In this document: in pieces, positions 8,413 to 16,632 of the stretch
How positions within the stretch are numbered: position 1 is the first letter of the stretch
How the letters are laid out: each line of letters starts with the position of its first letter
DNA from: CAVVAH01 sp963746175
Lineage (GTDB): Bacteria; Actinomycetota; Actinomycetes; JACCUZ01
Direction of reading: 5' to 3'
Length of the DNA stretch: 64,000 nucleotides
Assembly: GCA_963746175.1 (NCBI GenBank)
Contig: CAVVAH010000004.1
Coordinates: 310,001 to 374,000, forward strand
The notes under the pieces: model-generated
What the model was told of the DNA's origin: nothing
The model's database searches: none
Seen by the model: only the letters and a program-made list of their open reading frames with translations
Made by a program: the position numbers and the translations under genes

Positions 8413-9402
8413 ATGGACGACAACGCACTCGACACGGCCCTCGAAGCACAGCACCCGACGTCGGCTCCGCCCGTGGACTGGCTGCTCGACGCCGACCCGG
8501 CGATCCGGTGGCAGGTCCTGCGGGACCTGACCGACTCGCCGGCCGACGTCGTCGCCGCGGAACGCGCGCGGGTGGCGACCGAGGGCTGGGGTGCCCGGTT
8601 GCTGGCCGCGCGGGACCCCGACGGTCAGTGGATGGCGGGTGCGTGCTTCCCCGGCCGCGGCCCCCGGCCGGAGGACGACAGCCAGCCCTGGACGTCGACA
8701 CTGCCGGCCATGCTCGAGCTCTACGACTTCGGGCTCGACCCGGCCACGGACACCGCCCGCGAGATGACGGCGCTGGTGGCGGCGAACTGCCGCTGGGAGT
8801 ACGACGGCTTGCCGTTCTTCGACGGTGAGGTCGAGCCGTGCATCAACGGCCACACGGTCACGCTCGGCGCCTACTTCGGCGCCGACGTCGAGGGCATCGT
8901 CGCTCGCCTGCTCGCCGATCAGCTCGAGGACGGCGGCTGGAACTGCGAGACCGAGAGGGGCGCCACGGTGTCGTCGTTCCACTCGACGATCTGCGTGCTC
9001 GAGGGCCTGCTCGAGTACGAGCGCGCGACCGGCGGATCGGCCGAGACACGTGCTGCCCGCCGCCGCGGCGAGCAGTACCTGCTCGAGCGCTCACTGTTCC
9101 GCCGCAGGAGCACCGGTGAGGTGGCGGACGACGCCTGGCTGGAGTTCTCGTTCCCGACCAGGTGGTACTACGACGTCCTGCGCGGGCTCGAGTACTTCCG
9201 CGGGGCGGACGTCCGCGATCCGAGGCTCGAGGAGGCGATCGAGCTCGTCCGGTCCAAGCGTCAGGACGACGGCCGCTGGCTGCTCGAGAACACCCATCCC
9301 GGCTGGGTGCACTTCGCGCTGGAGGACGGCGACGGCTACCCGAGCCGCTGGAACACGCTGCGCGCGTCCCGCGTGCTCGGCTGGTGGGCCGGAGCTGCAT
9401 GA
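8413..9402 (+). CDS. Terpenoid-cyclase-like (alpha-alpha toroid) hypothetical protein
   Basis: The 329-residue protein resembles the alpha/alpha-toroid fold of squalene cyclases and prenyltransferase beta subunits. Repeating helical units carry QW-like segments such as DPDGQWMAG, EDGGWNCETERG and QDDGRWLLEN. It lacks the DXDD motif of true squalene-hopene cyclases and is half their length, so it is not expected to cyclise squalene. Relatives are commonly annotated as squalene cyclase in actinobacterial genomes without a known role. The ATG at 8413 is favoured over upstream in-frame codons because of the TAGCGT box 7 nt before it. No signal peptide. Confidence 0.7.
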   Translation: MDDNALDTALEAQHPTSAPPVDWLLDADPAIRWQVLRDLTDSPADVVAAERARVATEGWGARLLAARDPDGQWMAGACFPGRGPRPEDDSQPWTSTLPAMLELYDFGLDPATDTAREMTALVAANCRWEYDGLPFFDGEVEPCINGHTVTLGAYFGADVEGIVARLLADQLEDGGWNCETERGATVSSFHSTICVLEGLLEYERATGGSAETRAARRRGEQYLLERSLFRRRSTGEVADDAWLEFSFPTRWYYDVLRGLEYFRGADVRDPRLEEAIELVRSKRQDDGRWLLENTHPGWVHFALEDGDGYPSRWNTLRASRVLGWWAGAA

Positions 9403-9473
9403 TCGCCGCGCCGGGACGCGGCAACGTGCACGTGTCGCCCTGCTGTGCAGCGACGTCGTACCGCTCCCGCCGG

Positions 9474-10223
9474 TCAGGCGATCAGCAGGCGCGCGCCGAG
9501 CTCGGCCACGTCGAGCTCGAGGAGGTCGCCGTTGCGGTCGGCCCACCGACCTGAGGCGAGGTCCTCGCGGAGGCTGTGCACCGCCCGCTGCTCGGCGTCC
9601 GGCCCGACGGCGGCCCAGACGGATATCCCCCGACGGACGTTCTCGTCGAGGTATGCCTCGGGCCGGCGCCAGTAGGCCTCGAAGAATCCGTCAGCGCAGT
9701 CCCACGGGATGGGCACCGGTTCGGTCCGGGCCGCGATCGCGCCGGCGAGCTCGCCCAGCGACGCCAGGACCTTGCAGCCTGGCAGGGCCACGAACTCGGG
9801 CAGGTAGTCGCGAGTCAGCCAGAACCGCCTGGGGTCGCTCGTGTCGAACAGGAACACCACCACGCGGCGAGCGACTCGCTGCATCTCGCGCAGGCCGGCG
9901 ATGGGGTCCTGCCAGTGATGCACGGTGCACACAGCCATCGCGGCGTCGAACGACTGGTCGTCGAACGGCAGCCTCTCAGCCGATCCCGCCAGGCACGGCG
10001 CCGCGTCCGGGGGACGCTGCGCACGCATGAGCGTCGACGGTTCCACCGCGAGGACGTTGCGGTCCCGGGGCTCGTAGGACCCGGTGCCGGCACCGACGTT
10101 CAGGACGGTCCGGGCATCGCCGAGCGCGGCCCAGATCCGCTCCGCGATGCGCGGTTCCGTACGCCGGGTCACCGTGTAGCTGGTCCCGATCGTGTCGTAC
10201 AGCTGCCCGCCGGCCATCGACAT
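9474..10223 (-). CDS. Class I SAM-dependent methyltransferase
   Basis: A 249-residue Rossmann-fold methyltransferase. The SAM-binding motif I reads VLNVGAGTGSYEP (about residues 40-52). An acidic residue ends strand 2 (LAVEPS), and the motif-IV region is FDAAMAVCTVHHWQDP (about 93-108), typical of UbiE/Methyltransf_11 proteins. The C-terminal half probably binds the acceptor, which is unknown. The start may be the first or third codon (both Met). The gene is monocistronic on the minus strand and divergent from the DUF1801-like gene. Confidence 0.85.
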   Translation of the reverse strand: MSMAGGQLYDTIGTSYTVTRRTEPRIAERIWAALGDARTVLNVGAGTGSYEPRDRNVLAVEPSTLMRAQRPPDAAPCLAGSAERLPFDDQSFDAAMAVCTVHHWQDPIAGLREMQRVARRVVVFLFDTSDPRRFWLTRDYLPEFVALPGCKVLASLGELAGAIAARTEPVPIPWDCADGFFEAYWRRPEAYLDENVRRGISVWAAVGPDAEQRAVHSLREDLASGRWADRNGDLLELDVAELGARLLIA

Positions 10224-10390
10224 CGCCCTCTCGTGTCGGTTTCCCCATGACCAGCATGCCGAACGCTAGGTGTTCGGCACACTGCCAGCGATCCGGTCAG
10301 GAATCGAGAAGCACCACGGTGTCGTCCCCCTTTAGCGTTCGTGGAGACGGTCGGCGGCACGCCGAGCACGTACGGAGAGAGGACACCGAG

Positions 10391-10837
10391 ATGCCCACGA
10401 AGGCCAAGACCGGGACCGACGGCTTCAGCGCCGAGGAGCGCGCGGCGATGAAGGCACGCGCCGCCGAGCTGCGTGCCGAGGGCAAGAAGGGCGCCAAGAA
10501 GGCCGACGGCCTGCAGGACCTCCTGGACAAGATCGCGGCGATGGCACCGGAGGACCGGGCGCTCGCCGAGCGCGTGCACGTGACGGTGACCACGACCGCC
10601 CCGGACCTGATTCCCAAGACCTGGTACGGGATGCCCGCCTACACCAACGAGGACGGCAAGGTCGTCGTCTTCTTCCAGGACTCCGGCAAGTTCGACTACC
10701 GGTACTCGACCCTCGGCTTCCAGGACTCGGCGAACCTCGACGACGGCGACCTGTGGCCGGTGTCGTACGCCCTCATGAAGTGGAGCCCCACGGTGGAGAA
10801 GCAGGTCGTCGAGCTCGTGAAGGCCGCGGTCTCCTGA
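10391..10837 (+). CDS. DUF1801-domain (iron-chaperone-like) protein
   Basis: A 148-residue protein with a lysine/alanine-rich charged N-terminus (about residues 1-45) and a compact C-terminal domain. The C-terminal domain carries the DUF1801 signature: IPKTWYGMPAYTNEDGKVVVFFQ (described from about 77 onward), then a short aromatic strand and a helical end. Bacillus YdhG, called an iron chaperone, belongs to this fold, but that role is not established generally. GAGAGGAC lies upstream of the ATG at 10391. Transcription converges with the VOC gene that ends 10 nt later. Confidence 0.75.
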   Translation: MPTKAKTGTDGFSAEERAAMKARAAELRAEGKKGAKKADGLQDLLDKIAAMAPEDRALAERVHVTVTTTAPDLIPKTWYGMPAYTNEDGKVVVFFQDSGKFDYRYSTLGFQDSANLDDGDLWPVSYALMKWSPTVEKQVVELVKAAVS

Positions 10838-10847
10838 CCGTCCGTCG

Positions 10848-11570
10848 CTACCGCGGGGTCAGCACGCAGAACTCGTTGCCGCCGGGATCGGCCATCACCA
10901 CCCAGCTGACGTCGCCCTGGCCGATGTCGACCCGAGAAGCCCCGAGGGAGACGAGACGCTCGACCTCCCCCTGCTGATCGGCGTCTGCCGGTGGGGCGAT
11001 GTCGAGGTGCAGCCGGTTCTTCGTGGTCTTCTCCCGCACCGGCGGACCACCCCAGGCGATCTTGGTACCGCCACCGGGCGACTGGATCGCGGTCTCCCCG
11101 TCCTGGTCCCAGACCAACGGCCAGCCCAGCGCCTGGCTCCAGAAGTACCCGACCTCCTGCGAGCCGTCGCAGGACAGCTCTCCGAGGAACCCGCAGCCGG
11201 CCAGGAAGCTGTTGCCCGGCTCGATCACGCAGAACTCGTTGCCCTCGGGGTCGGCGAGCACCACGTGCCCCTCGTCGGGGAGCTGACCGACGTCGAGGTG
11301 CCGTCCGCCGAGCCCGAGCGCCCGCGACACCGTCGCCTGCTGGTCGTCGAGGGAGGTGCTCGTCAGGTGGAGATGGATCTGGTTCAGGGCCACCTTCGAC
11401 ACCTGGGTCGGGTAGAAGTCGATCCGGATCCCGGGGCCCTCGCTCGGCAGGACCGCGATGCCGCCGTCGTCGAGGTCGACCGTCTCCTGGCGCAGCACGC
11501 CGCCCCAGAAGCGTGCGAGACGCGCCGGGTCGTTCGCATCGATGGCGAGCGCATGAAGGTTGAGCGTCAT
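10848..11570 (-). CDS. Two-domain VOC (glyoxalase/bleomycin-resistance fold) protein
   Basis: About 240 residues contain two consecutive VOC modules. Each ends in the strand DPxGNEFCV (about 113-121 and 229-237), which indicates a tandem duplication. The first module begins LHALAIDANDPARLARFWGGVL, a common opening of the VOC family in which paired modules form a metal site. The ATG at 11570 is preferred, with CGGAG about 11 nt upstream; a GTG 12 nt earlier would sit on top of that site. No substrate can be inferred. Confidence 0.85.
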   Translation of the reverse strand: MTLNLHALAIDANDPARLARFWGGVLRQETVDLDDGGIAVLPSEGPGIRIDFYPTQVSKVALNQIHLHLTSTSLDDQQATVSRALGLGGRHLDVGQLPDEGHVVLADPEGNEFCVIEPGNSFLAGCGFLGELSCDGSQEVGYFWSQALGWPLVWDQDGETAIQSPGGGTKIAWGGPPVREKTTKNRLHLDIAPPADADQQGEVERLVSLGASRVDIGQGDVSWVVMADPGGNEFCVLTPR

Positions 11571-11754
11571 CCGCCGGGACACTCCGATCTGCTCGCTACG
11601 GACCTCGACCGGGCACGTACTCCGTGCCCACGACGGAGGTCATGACGCTAGGGCGCTCGTGCGCCGCGACGCAACGCGAATGAGCCGGCCACCTGGTCAG
11701 CTCAGGACGCGCGCCGCGGCCGACCCACTCAAGGAGTGCCGCGAACCACTGCTT

Positions 11755-12600
11755 TCACGGCCCGTGACGTACGCCATGACGGTCCCGCTCGCGCAGGTCT
11801 ATCTGCCGCGGCAGCTGCCCGGACGGCTCGGACCCCTCCGCCACCCGCGTGAGCTCGGGACGCTTGGGCTCGACGAGGTCGCCGGTCGAACGGCCGCGGA
11901 TCTTCCGCCCGACCCACGGGGCGAAGTAGGTCCGCGCCCAGGCGGCGTCGTCGCGCCGGGCGGCGAGCCACCGCCGTCGCGCCGCGTCGGTGACCGCACC
12001 GGTGGTCGCGGTGGCGTGCGCGCCGTCGAACCCGATCACGCCGAAGACCGCGTCGGCGACGAGCAGGTGGCCGCGGCTGCTGAGGTGCAGCCGGTCCGGC
12101 GCCCACATGTCGTCCTGGTAGAGCTCGACGAGGTGCCAGAGGTCGACGACGCGTGCACCGAGGGCGTGGGCGCTGCCGACGACCGCCGCGTTGTACGCCG
12201 CGGCGCGGGAGGCGAGGACGCGGCTCAGCGGCAGCCGGCCGCGAGGGTCGAACCCGGCGAACGCCACGACGGTGGCGCCGGTTCCGGTCAGGTCGGCCAG
12301 CATGTGGTGGAACGACGCCGTCAGAGACGGCACGTCGACCCGGAAGCCGATGATGTCGTTGCCGCCGGCCGCGAGCGTGATCAGGTCGGGGCGCATCGCG
12401 ACCGCCAGCGGGACCTGCTCGTCCCGGATCCGGGACAGCCGACGGCCGCGGACGGCGAGGTTCGCGTAGCGCAGCCCGGGGTCCCGGGCCGCCAGCCGGG
12501 CCGCGACGAGATCGGCCCAGCCGCGGTACGTGCCGTCCGGCTGGAGGTCGTCCAGGCCCTCGGTGAAGCTGTCGCCCACCGCCACGAAGCTCGCGTACAC
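11755..12600 (-). CDS. SGNH/GDSL hydrolase family esterase
   Basis: The 281-residue protein begins at GTG 12600, preceded by GGGGGAGGGAC. Block I is GDSFTEG (about residues 9-15, nucleophile Ser), block III GGNDI (about 75-79), and block V DRLHLSSRGH supplies the Asp-His pair. This is the full SGNH set of small lipases/esterases. No signal peptide is present, so it acts in the cytoplasm or is released otherwise. An open frame continues upstream into the broken VOC gene but has no role. The C-terminal 70 residues are basic and of unknown function. Confidence 0.88.
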   Translation of the reverse strand: MYASFVAVGDSFTEGLDDLQPDGTYRGWADLVAARLAARDPGLRYANLAVRGRRLSRIRDEQVPLAVAMRPDLITLAAGGNDIIGFRVDVPSLTASFHHMLADLTGTGATVVAFAGFDPRGRLPLSRVLASRAAAYNAAVVGSAHALGARVVDLWHLVELYQDDMWAPDRLHLSSRGHLLVADAVFGVIGFDGAHATATTGAVTDAARRRWLAARRDDAAWARTYFAPWVGRKIRGRSTGDLVEPKRPELTRVAEGSEPSGQLPRQIDLRERDRHGVRHGP

Positions 12601-12695
12601 GTCCCTCCCCCGCCCGCCGACCCCTCGGGGCGGTTGCCGTGCGCAACCAACCCGAGGGTAGTCCCGGCGGGGAACGAGCGCATCCCCCTTTGCGA

Positions 12696-13134
12696 TCAGG
12701 CCGGCGGGCAGAAGAGCTCGAGCGCGAGGCCGTCGGGGTCCTTGAACGACAGCCCGGAGCCGTAGTGCGCGTCGACGATCTCGGAGTACGCCACGTCGAC
12801 CTCGTCGAGCCGGTCGCGCCAGCGCACGAGCTCGTCCCGGTCGGCCACGCTGAAGGCGACGTGGTCCAGCCCCGGCCGCCGCGGGTCGAAGGCCGGCCCG
12901 GTCGATCGGGTCCGGGAAGGCGTGCAGCCCGAGCAGCGTGCCGCCCAGGGCGAAGACGGTGTGGTGGAACGGGCCGGTGTTCTCGTCGAGCGCAGGCTCG
13001 GCGCCGACCAGCCGCTGGTACCAGGCGACGCTGGTGGCCAGGTCGCTCACGGTGAGCGCGACGTGGGTGATGGCACCGAGCGTGAGCGGCGCGGTGTCCT
13101 GCACCGACCGGCTGTCGATCTGGGTGTTCGTCAT
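12696..13134 (-). pseudogene. VOC family protein with an internal frameshift
   Basis: The ATG at 13134 has a strong AAGGAGGAC ribosome site. The first frame gives ITHVALTVSDLATSVAWYQR and runs to LGLHAFPDPIDRAG. The remainder, FDPRRPGLDHVAFSV...YGSGLSFKDPDGLALELF, ends at 12696-12698 in a different frame. The two halves together make one complete VOC protein of about 145 residues. The junction lies at about 12898-12905 in GGGCCGGCC, where one extra base would explain the shift. A recently disabled gene or a single-base sequence error are both possible. Confidence 0.75.
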
Positions 13135-13502
13135 GGTGAGGTCCTCCTTCTCGGTGGCGGCCCTCTTGCCGCGGCACCTGCGGACAACCCTGGTCGCCGG
13201 ACCTCTGCGCGGCATCGGTCATCCTCCCCATCTCGGCGCCGGGGGCTCCCCATGAGAGCGATTCCCCCGTCACCTTGCGACGGCTGCTGCGATACGCCTG
13301 GCCCTCGGACTCACCGGTCCGAGGCCTGGGCTCGGCCGGCAACCCCAGGTGCAGGCCAACCGAGAGCACCCCCGCAAAGCAGTCTCACTGAGTACCGGGA
13401 CGACGCAGGTCGGCCGCTGATCCCGGCGGAAGGCGGCGTTCGCTGGGGCGGACTCCTCGCGGACCGCCCGCGCGCTGCCTGACCGGCACCTGCCCCGCGC
13501 TC
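13135..13502. other. 368-bp stretch without a recognised gene
   Basis: This is the upstream region of the broken VOC gene and the downstream region of the small Cys-rich gene. The one structure seen is an inverted repeat with 8-bp arms, CCTCGGAC (13303-13310) and GTCCGAGG (13317-13324), with a 6-nt loop. Short open frames here have no recognisable protein character. Confidence 0.5.
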
Positions 13503-13673
13503 TCAGAAGCCCGCGACCATCGGGCCGCCCGGCAAGCCCTCGGACTCGCTGACCTTGCCACAGCGCACGCACTTGAGGCAGCTGCCCTCGGGCGCGTCAT
13601 CACCGGGGCGGGCAGCCGGGTACCGGTGTCGCGTCCAGTTGTGATCGAGCAGCATGCAGATCCATCGCTTCAT
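13503..13673 (-). CDS. Small Cys-rich putative zinc-binding protein (DUF1660-like)
   Basis: A 56-residue protein starting at ATG 13673 with a GGAGG site 5 nt upstream. It begins MKRWICMLLDHNW and has a CLKCVRC cluster at residues 32-38, so together with Cys6/His11 it could form a single zinc site. The layout resembles DUF1660-type small proteins seen in phages and actinobacterial genomes. It ends in a glycine/proline-rich tail. No neighbour explains its role. The perfect ribosome site supports a real gene despite the short length. Confidence 0.6.
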   Translation of the reverse strand: MKRWICMLLDHNWTRHRYPAARPGDDAPEGSCLKCVRCGKVSESEGLPGGPMVAGF

Positions 13674-13876
13674 GACTACCTCCGAGAAGTGGCAGCACTT
13701 CGACTGTGCTCCGCAGCGGCCCCGGTGTCGACTCGCGGCGGGAGCCCCCTCGATCGCACGAGGGTTTTCCTGCTGATCGGTTCCACGCCGCCAGAGTCCA
13801 TCGCCTCGGGGCTGGGCAGAGCCCAGTCTTCTCGTTGAGGTGCGGTTGGCTGGCACGCCATCAACAACGAGCTGCC

Positions 13877-14767
13877 TCAGCAGCGGGCGAGAACGGCCGC
13901 GAGCAGCGCCTCGACCCGCGCAGGCATCCCCGGCTCGTCGACAGGCATCGCGCCGTTCACCTGTGTCGCGAGGTAGTGCCCCCAACCCGGTAGGTAGGAC
14001 ACGAGCTCGTTCAGGTCCCACCAAGGGTCAACCGTGCGACCCGCCTCGGCTTCGTAGGCGAGCCGGAACCGCTCCGCCACGTCGACGGAGTGCAGCAGCG
14101 CAAGGTTGAGCCGCTCGTGCGCGACGTCCACGTCAGGACTGCCCCGCGATGCAGAGACCCAGTCGACCACACCCGAGACCCGGCCACGCGACCACAAGAC
14201 GTTGAAGTGCTGGAAGTCGCGATGAACCACGCAGACATCGGCCGACGGCGAGCTCGCCGCGTGCACCCGCAGCGCCTCCTCCCACAGGTCCGGACGCTGC
14301 GCCCAGACCGGGCTCTCGCGCTGCGAACCCCACGACTCGTACGGCGGCACCTCGAGCGTCAAGGCGTGGATCTCGGGAAGCACCGCTGCCAGGCGTCGGA
14401 GGTAGTCCTCGTTCGTCCCGAGCACCACCCGGCCCGGCACCTGCGACATCACCACCGCCGGAACATCACCGTGCGTTCCGTCCTCGTCCACGGCGATGAG
14501 CTCGGGGGCGAACCGCAACCCGAGCTGGCCCAGGACCCGAGCCTCCCGACGGACCTCGTCCTGAGCGTTCCGGGTCCCAACCCAGCGACGCACCACGACG
14601 GTCGTCGCACCACGCGGATGCTGGACACGTACGGCGTGGACCGCAGCCGTGATGCCCCCCTTGAGCCGACGCACGCCGACCACTCGGCCTCGAGGGTGGA
14701 CGACCGAAGCGATCCAAGCCCTGGCCCGGGAATCAGGCGCGACGACCGGGACGGGCACGTCGTTCAC
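13877..14767 (-). CDS. Aminoglycoside-phosphotransferase-fold (APH) kinase-like protein
   Basis: A 296-residue protein kinase-like enzyme. The N-lobe carries a Gly-rich LKGGITAAVHAV segment (about 35-46). The catalytic loop is VVHRDFQHFNVLW (about 190-202), with Asp and Asn in the expected places. The metal-binding Asp is in VSGVVDWVSAS (about 207-217). This is the APH/ChoK fold, which phosphorylates small molecules; antibiotic resistance should not be assumed. The gene is divergent from a methyltransferase gene. Confidence 0.85.
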   Translation of the reverse strand: MNDVPVPVVAPDSRARAWIASVVHPRGRVVGVRRLKGGITAAVHAVRVQHPRGATTVVVRRWVGTRNAQDEVRREARVLGQLGLRFAPELIAVDEDGTHGDVPAVVMSQVPGRVVLGTNEDYLRRLAAVLPEIHALTLEVPPYESWGSQRESPVWAQRPDLWEEALRVHAASSPSADVCVVHRDFQHFNVLWSRGRVSGVVDWVSASRGSPDVDVAHERLNLALLHSVDVAERFRLAYEAEAGRTVDPWWDLNELVSYLPGWGHYLATQVNGAMPVDEPGMPARVEALLAAVLARC

Positions 14768-14908
14768 CCTCCCACTACCGGGCCACCGGGCTCACCCAGC
14801 GGTGGCAGGACCGCAGCGCCGCTCGGCCCCGACCAGACCTCGCAGCCGATCAGCACTGCACGGCACGGCTCGGCCTCTCAGCTGCACCGCGGTCGGCGCG
14901 CGAGTGGC

Positions 14909-14914
14909 TAGGTT
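14909..14914 (+). promoter_or_regulatory. -10 box of a leaderless promoter
   Basis: TAGGTT ends 7 nt before the ATG at 14922. There is no purine-rich ribosome site in between, so the transcript probably starts at the start codon itself. Confidence 0.5.
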
Positions 14915-14921
14915 GACACCC

Positions 14922-15761
14922 ATGGCGAGCCCCGCGAACGAGGCGATGCGGCAGGCCTGGGACGGCCCGGAAGGGGCGAACTGGTCGGAGCTGGCTGAAG
15001 GATTCGAACGCGCCGGCACGGAGCACCGCATGGTCCTGCTGCGCGCGGCGGCCTTGGCTCCGGGTGAGGAGGTGCTCGATCTTGGGTGCGGTAACGGCGC
15101 GTTGACCCTGGAGGCAGGTGCTGCTGTCGCGCCGGGGCGGGTCGTGGGTATTGATCTGTCCTCGGCGATGCTCGCGAACGGGCGGGCGCGAGCGGCCGCC
15201 GCAGGACGAAGCAACGTCAGCTTCGTGCACGCGGACGCGCAGGTGCACGCCTTCGAGCCCGCGAGCTTCGACGCTGTCGTCAGCAACGCGGGTGCGATGT
15301 TCTTCGACGACCAGAACGCAGCGTTCACCAACCTGCGTACTGCGCTCAAGCCGGGGGGTCGGATCGTCTTGCTCGTGTGGCAGGTCCTCGAGAACAACGA
15401 GTGGCTCACCGAGCTGCGCCGGGCGCTCGCGATGGGGCGGGACCTCCCGACCCCGCCCGTGGGCGCTCCGGGACCGTTTGGTCTCGCCGACCCCGATCAC
15501 ACGCGTGACCTGCTCGCCCGCTCCGGCTACAGCAGCATCAGGATCGAGGACGTGCGTCCACCGATGCGGGTCGGCCATGACGTCGAGTCCGCCTACGCAT
15601 TCCTCTCGAGGGTCGGCAATACCAGAGGACTGTTGAACGATCTCGGTGCGGACGATCGGATCGCCGCGCTGGACAACCTCCGCTCGGTCCTGGCCGAGCA
15701 CGCGACCGCGGAGGGCGTCGTTCTCGGCACCGCCAGCTGGCTCGTCACGGCGACCAACTGA
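14922..15761 (+). CDS. Class I SAM-dependent methyltransferase (UbiE-like)
   Basis: A 279-residue Rossmann methyltransferase with motif I EVLDLGCGNGALTLE (about 49-63). An acidic tip of strand 2 reads GIDLSSAML and motif IV reads FDAVVSNAGAMFF (about 117-129), followed by GGRIVLLVWQ. The N-terminus MRQAWDGPEGANW is the usual opening of a family of actinobacterial methyltransferases of unknown acceptor. The start at 14922 is supported by the TAGGTT box and by homologous-looking length. It converges with the VOC gene downstream. Confidence 0.88.
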   Translation: MASPANEAMRQAWDGPEGANWSELAEGFERAGTEHRMVLLRAAALAPGEEVLDLGCGNGALTLEAGAAVAPGRVVGIDLSSAMLANGRARAAAAGRSNVSFVHADAQVHAFEPASFDAVVSNAGAMFFDDQNAAFTNLRTALKPGGRIVLLVWQVLENNEWLTELRRALAMGRDLPTPPVGAPGPFGLADPDHTRDLLARSGYSSIRIEDVRPPMRVGHDVESAYAFLSRVGNTRGLLNDLGADDRIAALDNLRSVLAEHATAEGVVLGTASWLVTATN

Positions 15762-15897
15762 GGTCCTCGAGCGCGTCCAGCGTGACACCTCGCAGAGACG
15801 GAAAGAGGCGCGAAGGAGCGGCACCTTCCGAGTGGGTTGGGGCGGTCGACGGTCAACAGATTCCGCGAGGTGCTCGCTCCGGCAGGCGTCGTGGCGG

Positions 15898-16335
15898 TCA
15901 GCTCTTCGTCAGGTCCTGGGCGAGCATCACGAGGATGCCGCTGGGCCCGCGGACATAGGTGAGCTTGTAGATCTCGCCGTAGGTCGCGACGCCGCGCAGA
16001 GGGCGGCAGCCGTGCCTCTCGGCGATCTCGAGGGCCTCCTCGAGGTCGTCGACCGAGAAGGCGACGCGGTGCATGCCGATCTCGTTGGGCAGGGTGGGTT
16101 CGGTCTCGATCGCGTCGGGGTGGATGTACTCGAAGAGCTCGAGGCGACCTTCGCCGTCCGGCGTCTGGAGCATGGCGATGTTCGCGTGGTTGCCGTCGAG
16201 GCCGACCGCGGTGTCGGTCCACTCGCCGCTGACCGTGTCGCGGCCGAGGACGGTGAGACCGAGGTCGGTGAAGAAGGCGATCGTTGCTTCAAGGTCGCGG
16301 ACGGCGATACCGACGTTCTCGAGTTTGATGGGCAT
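15898..16335 (-). CDS. VOC family protein (glyoxalase-like)
   Basis: A single-polypeptide VOC protein of about 145 residues. It opens with IKLENVGIAVRDLEATIAFF and the second half-site begins IGMHRVAFSVDDLEEAL, ending in GPSGILVMLAQ. The repeated beta-alpha-beta-beta-beta module with His and Glu ligands (LELFEYIHP) fits lactoylglutathione-lyase-like or methylmalonyl-CoA-epimerase-like enzymes, but the substrate is unknown. Three consecutive possible starts exist (16341 GTG, 16338 and 16335 ATG). The last is chosen because TAGCGT at 16342-16347 lies 6 nt before it. Confidence 0.85.
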   Translation of the reverse strand: MPIKLENVGIAVRDLEATIAFFTDLGLTVLGRDTVSGEWTDTAVGLDGNHANIAMLQTPDGEGRLELFEYIHPDAIETEPTLPNEIGMHRVAFSVDDLEEALEIAERHGCRPLRGVATYGEIYKLTYVRGPSGILVMLAQDLTKS

Positions 16336-16479
16336 CATCACACGCTACCGAGTCCGGACACGCGCTCCTGGGGACGCGACCGCCACGTCGAACGTTGCCG
16401 TTGAGCTCGTCGGGCTGCACTCTCGCTCGCTCCTCCGGCCGGATCGGAGCGCCGCCTCAGCAGCGGAAAGCCGCGAGGG

Positions 16480-16518
16480 CGTTTCCGCGGAAACGTCTCT
16501 TGCACGGGTATGTGCAAG
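16480..16518. promoter_or_regulatory. Palindrome plus inverted repeat between guaA and a VOC gene
   Basis: CGTTTCCGCGGAAACG (16480-16495) is a perfect 16-bp palindrome. Four bases later CTTGCAC (16499-16505) and GTGCAAG (16512-16518) form a second repeat around GGGTAT. They lie about 140 nt downstream of guaA and 140 nt upstream of the VOC start. The first looks like a dimeric repressor site and the second like a hairpin; neither function is proven. Confidence 0.45.
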
Positions 16519-16632
16519 GGTCAATGCCGGCGCAGGAGTCGACCCGACGTGTGGGCGGACAGAGCCCTCACGGTCGACACGCCGGCCTGGGCCGTCGGTG
16601 GAGCTCCGGCGAGCTGCTGCGCGTGAGGGCAG

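Noticed and set aside
13270..13572. Arg-rich open frames in the gap before the small Cys-rich gene
   Set aside because: No ribosome site, no recognisable family, and composition typical of non-coding GC-rich DNA.
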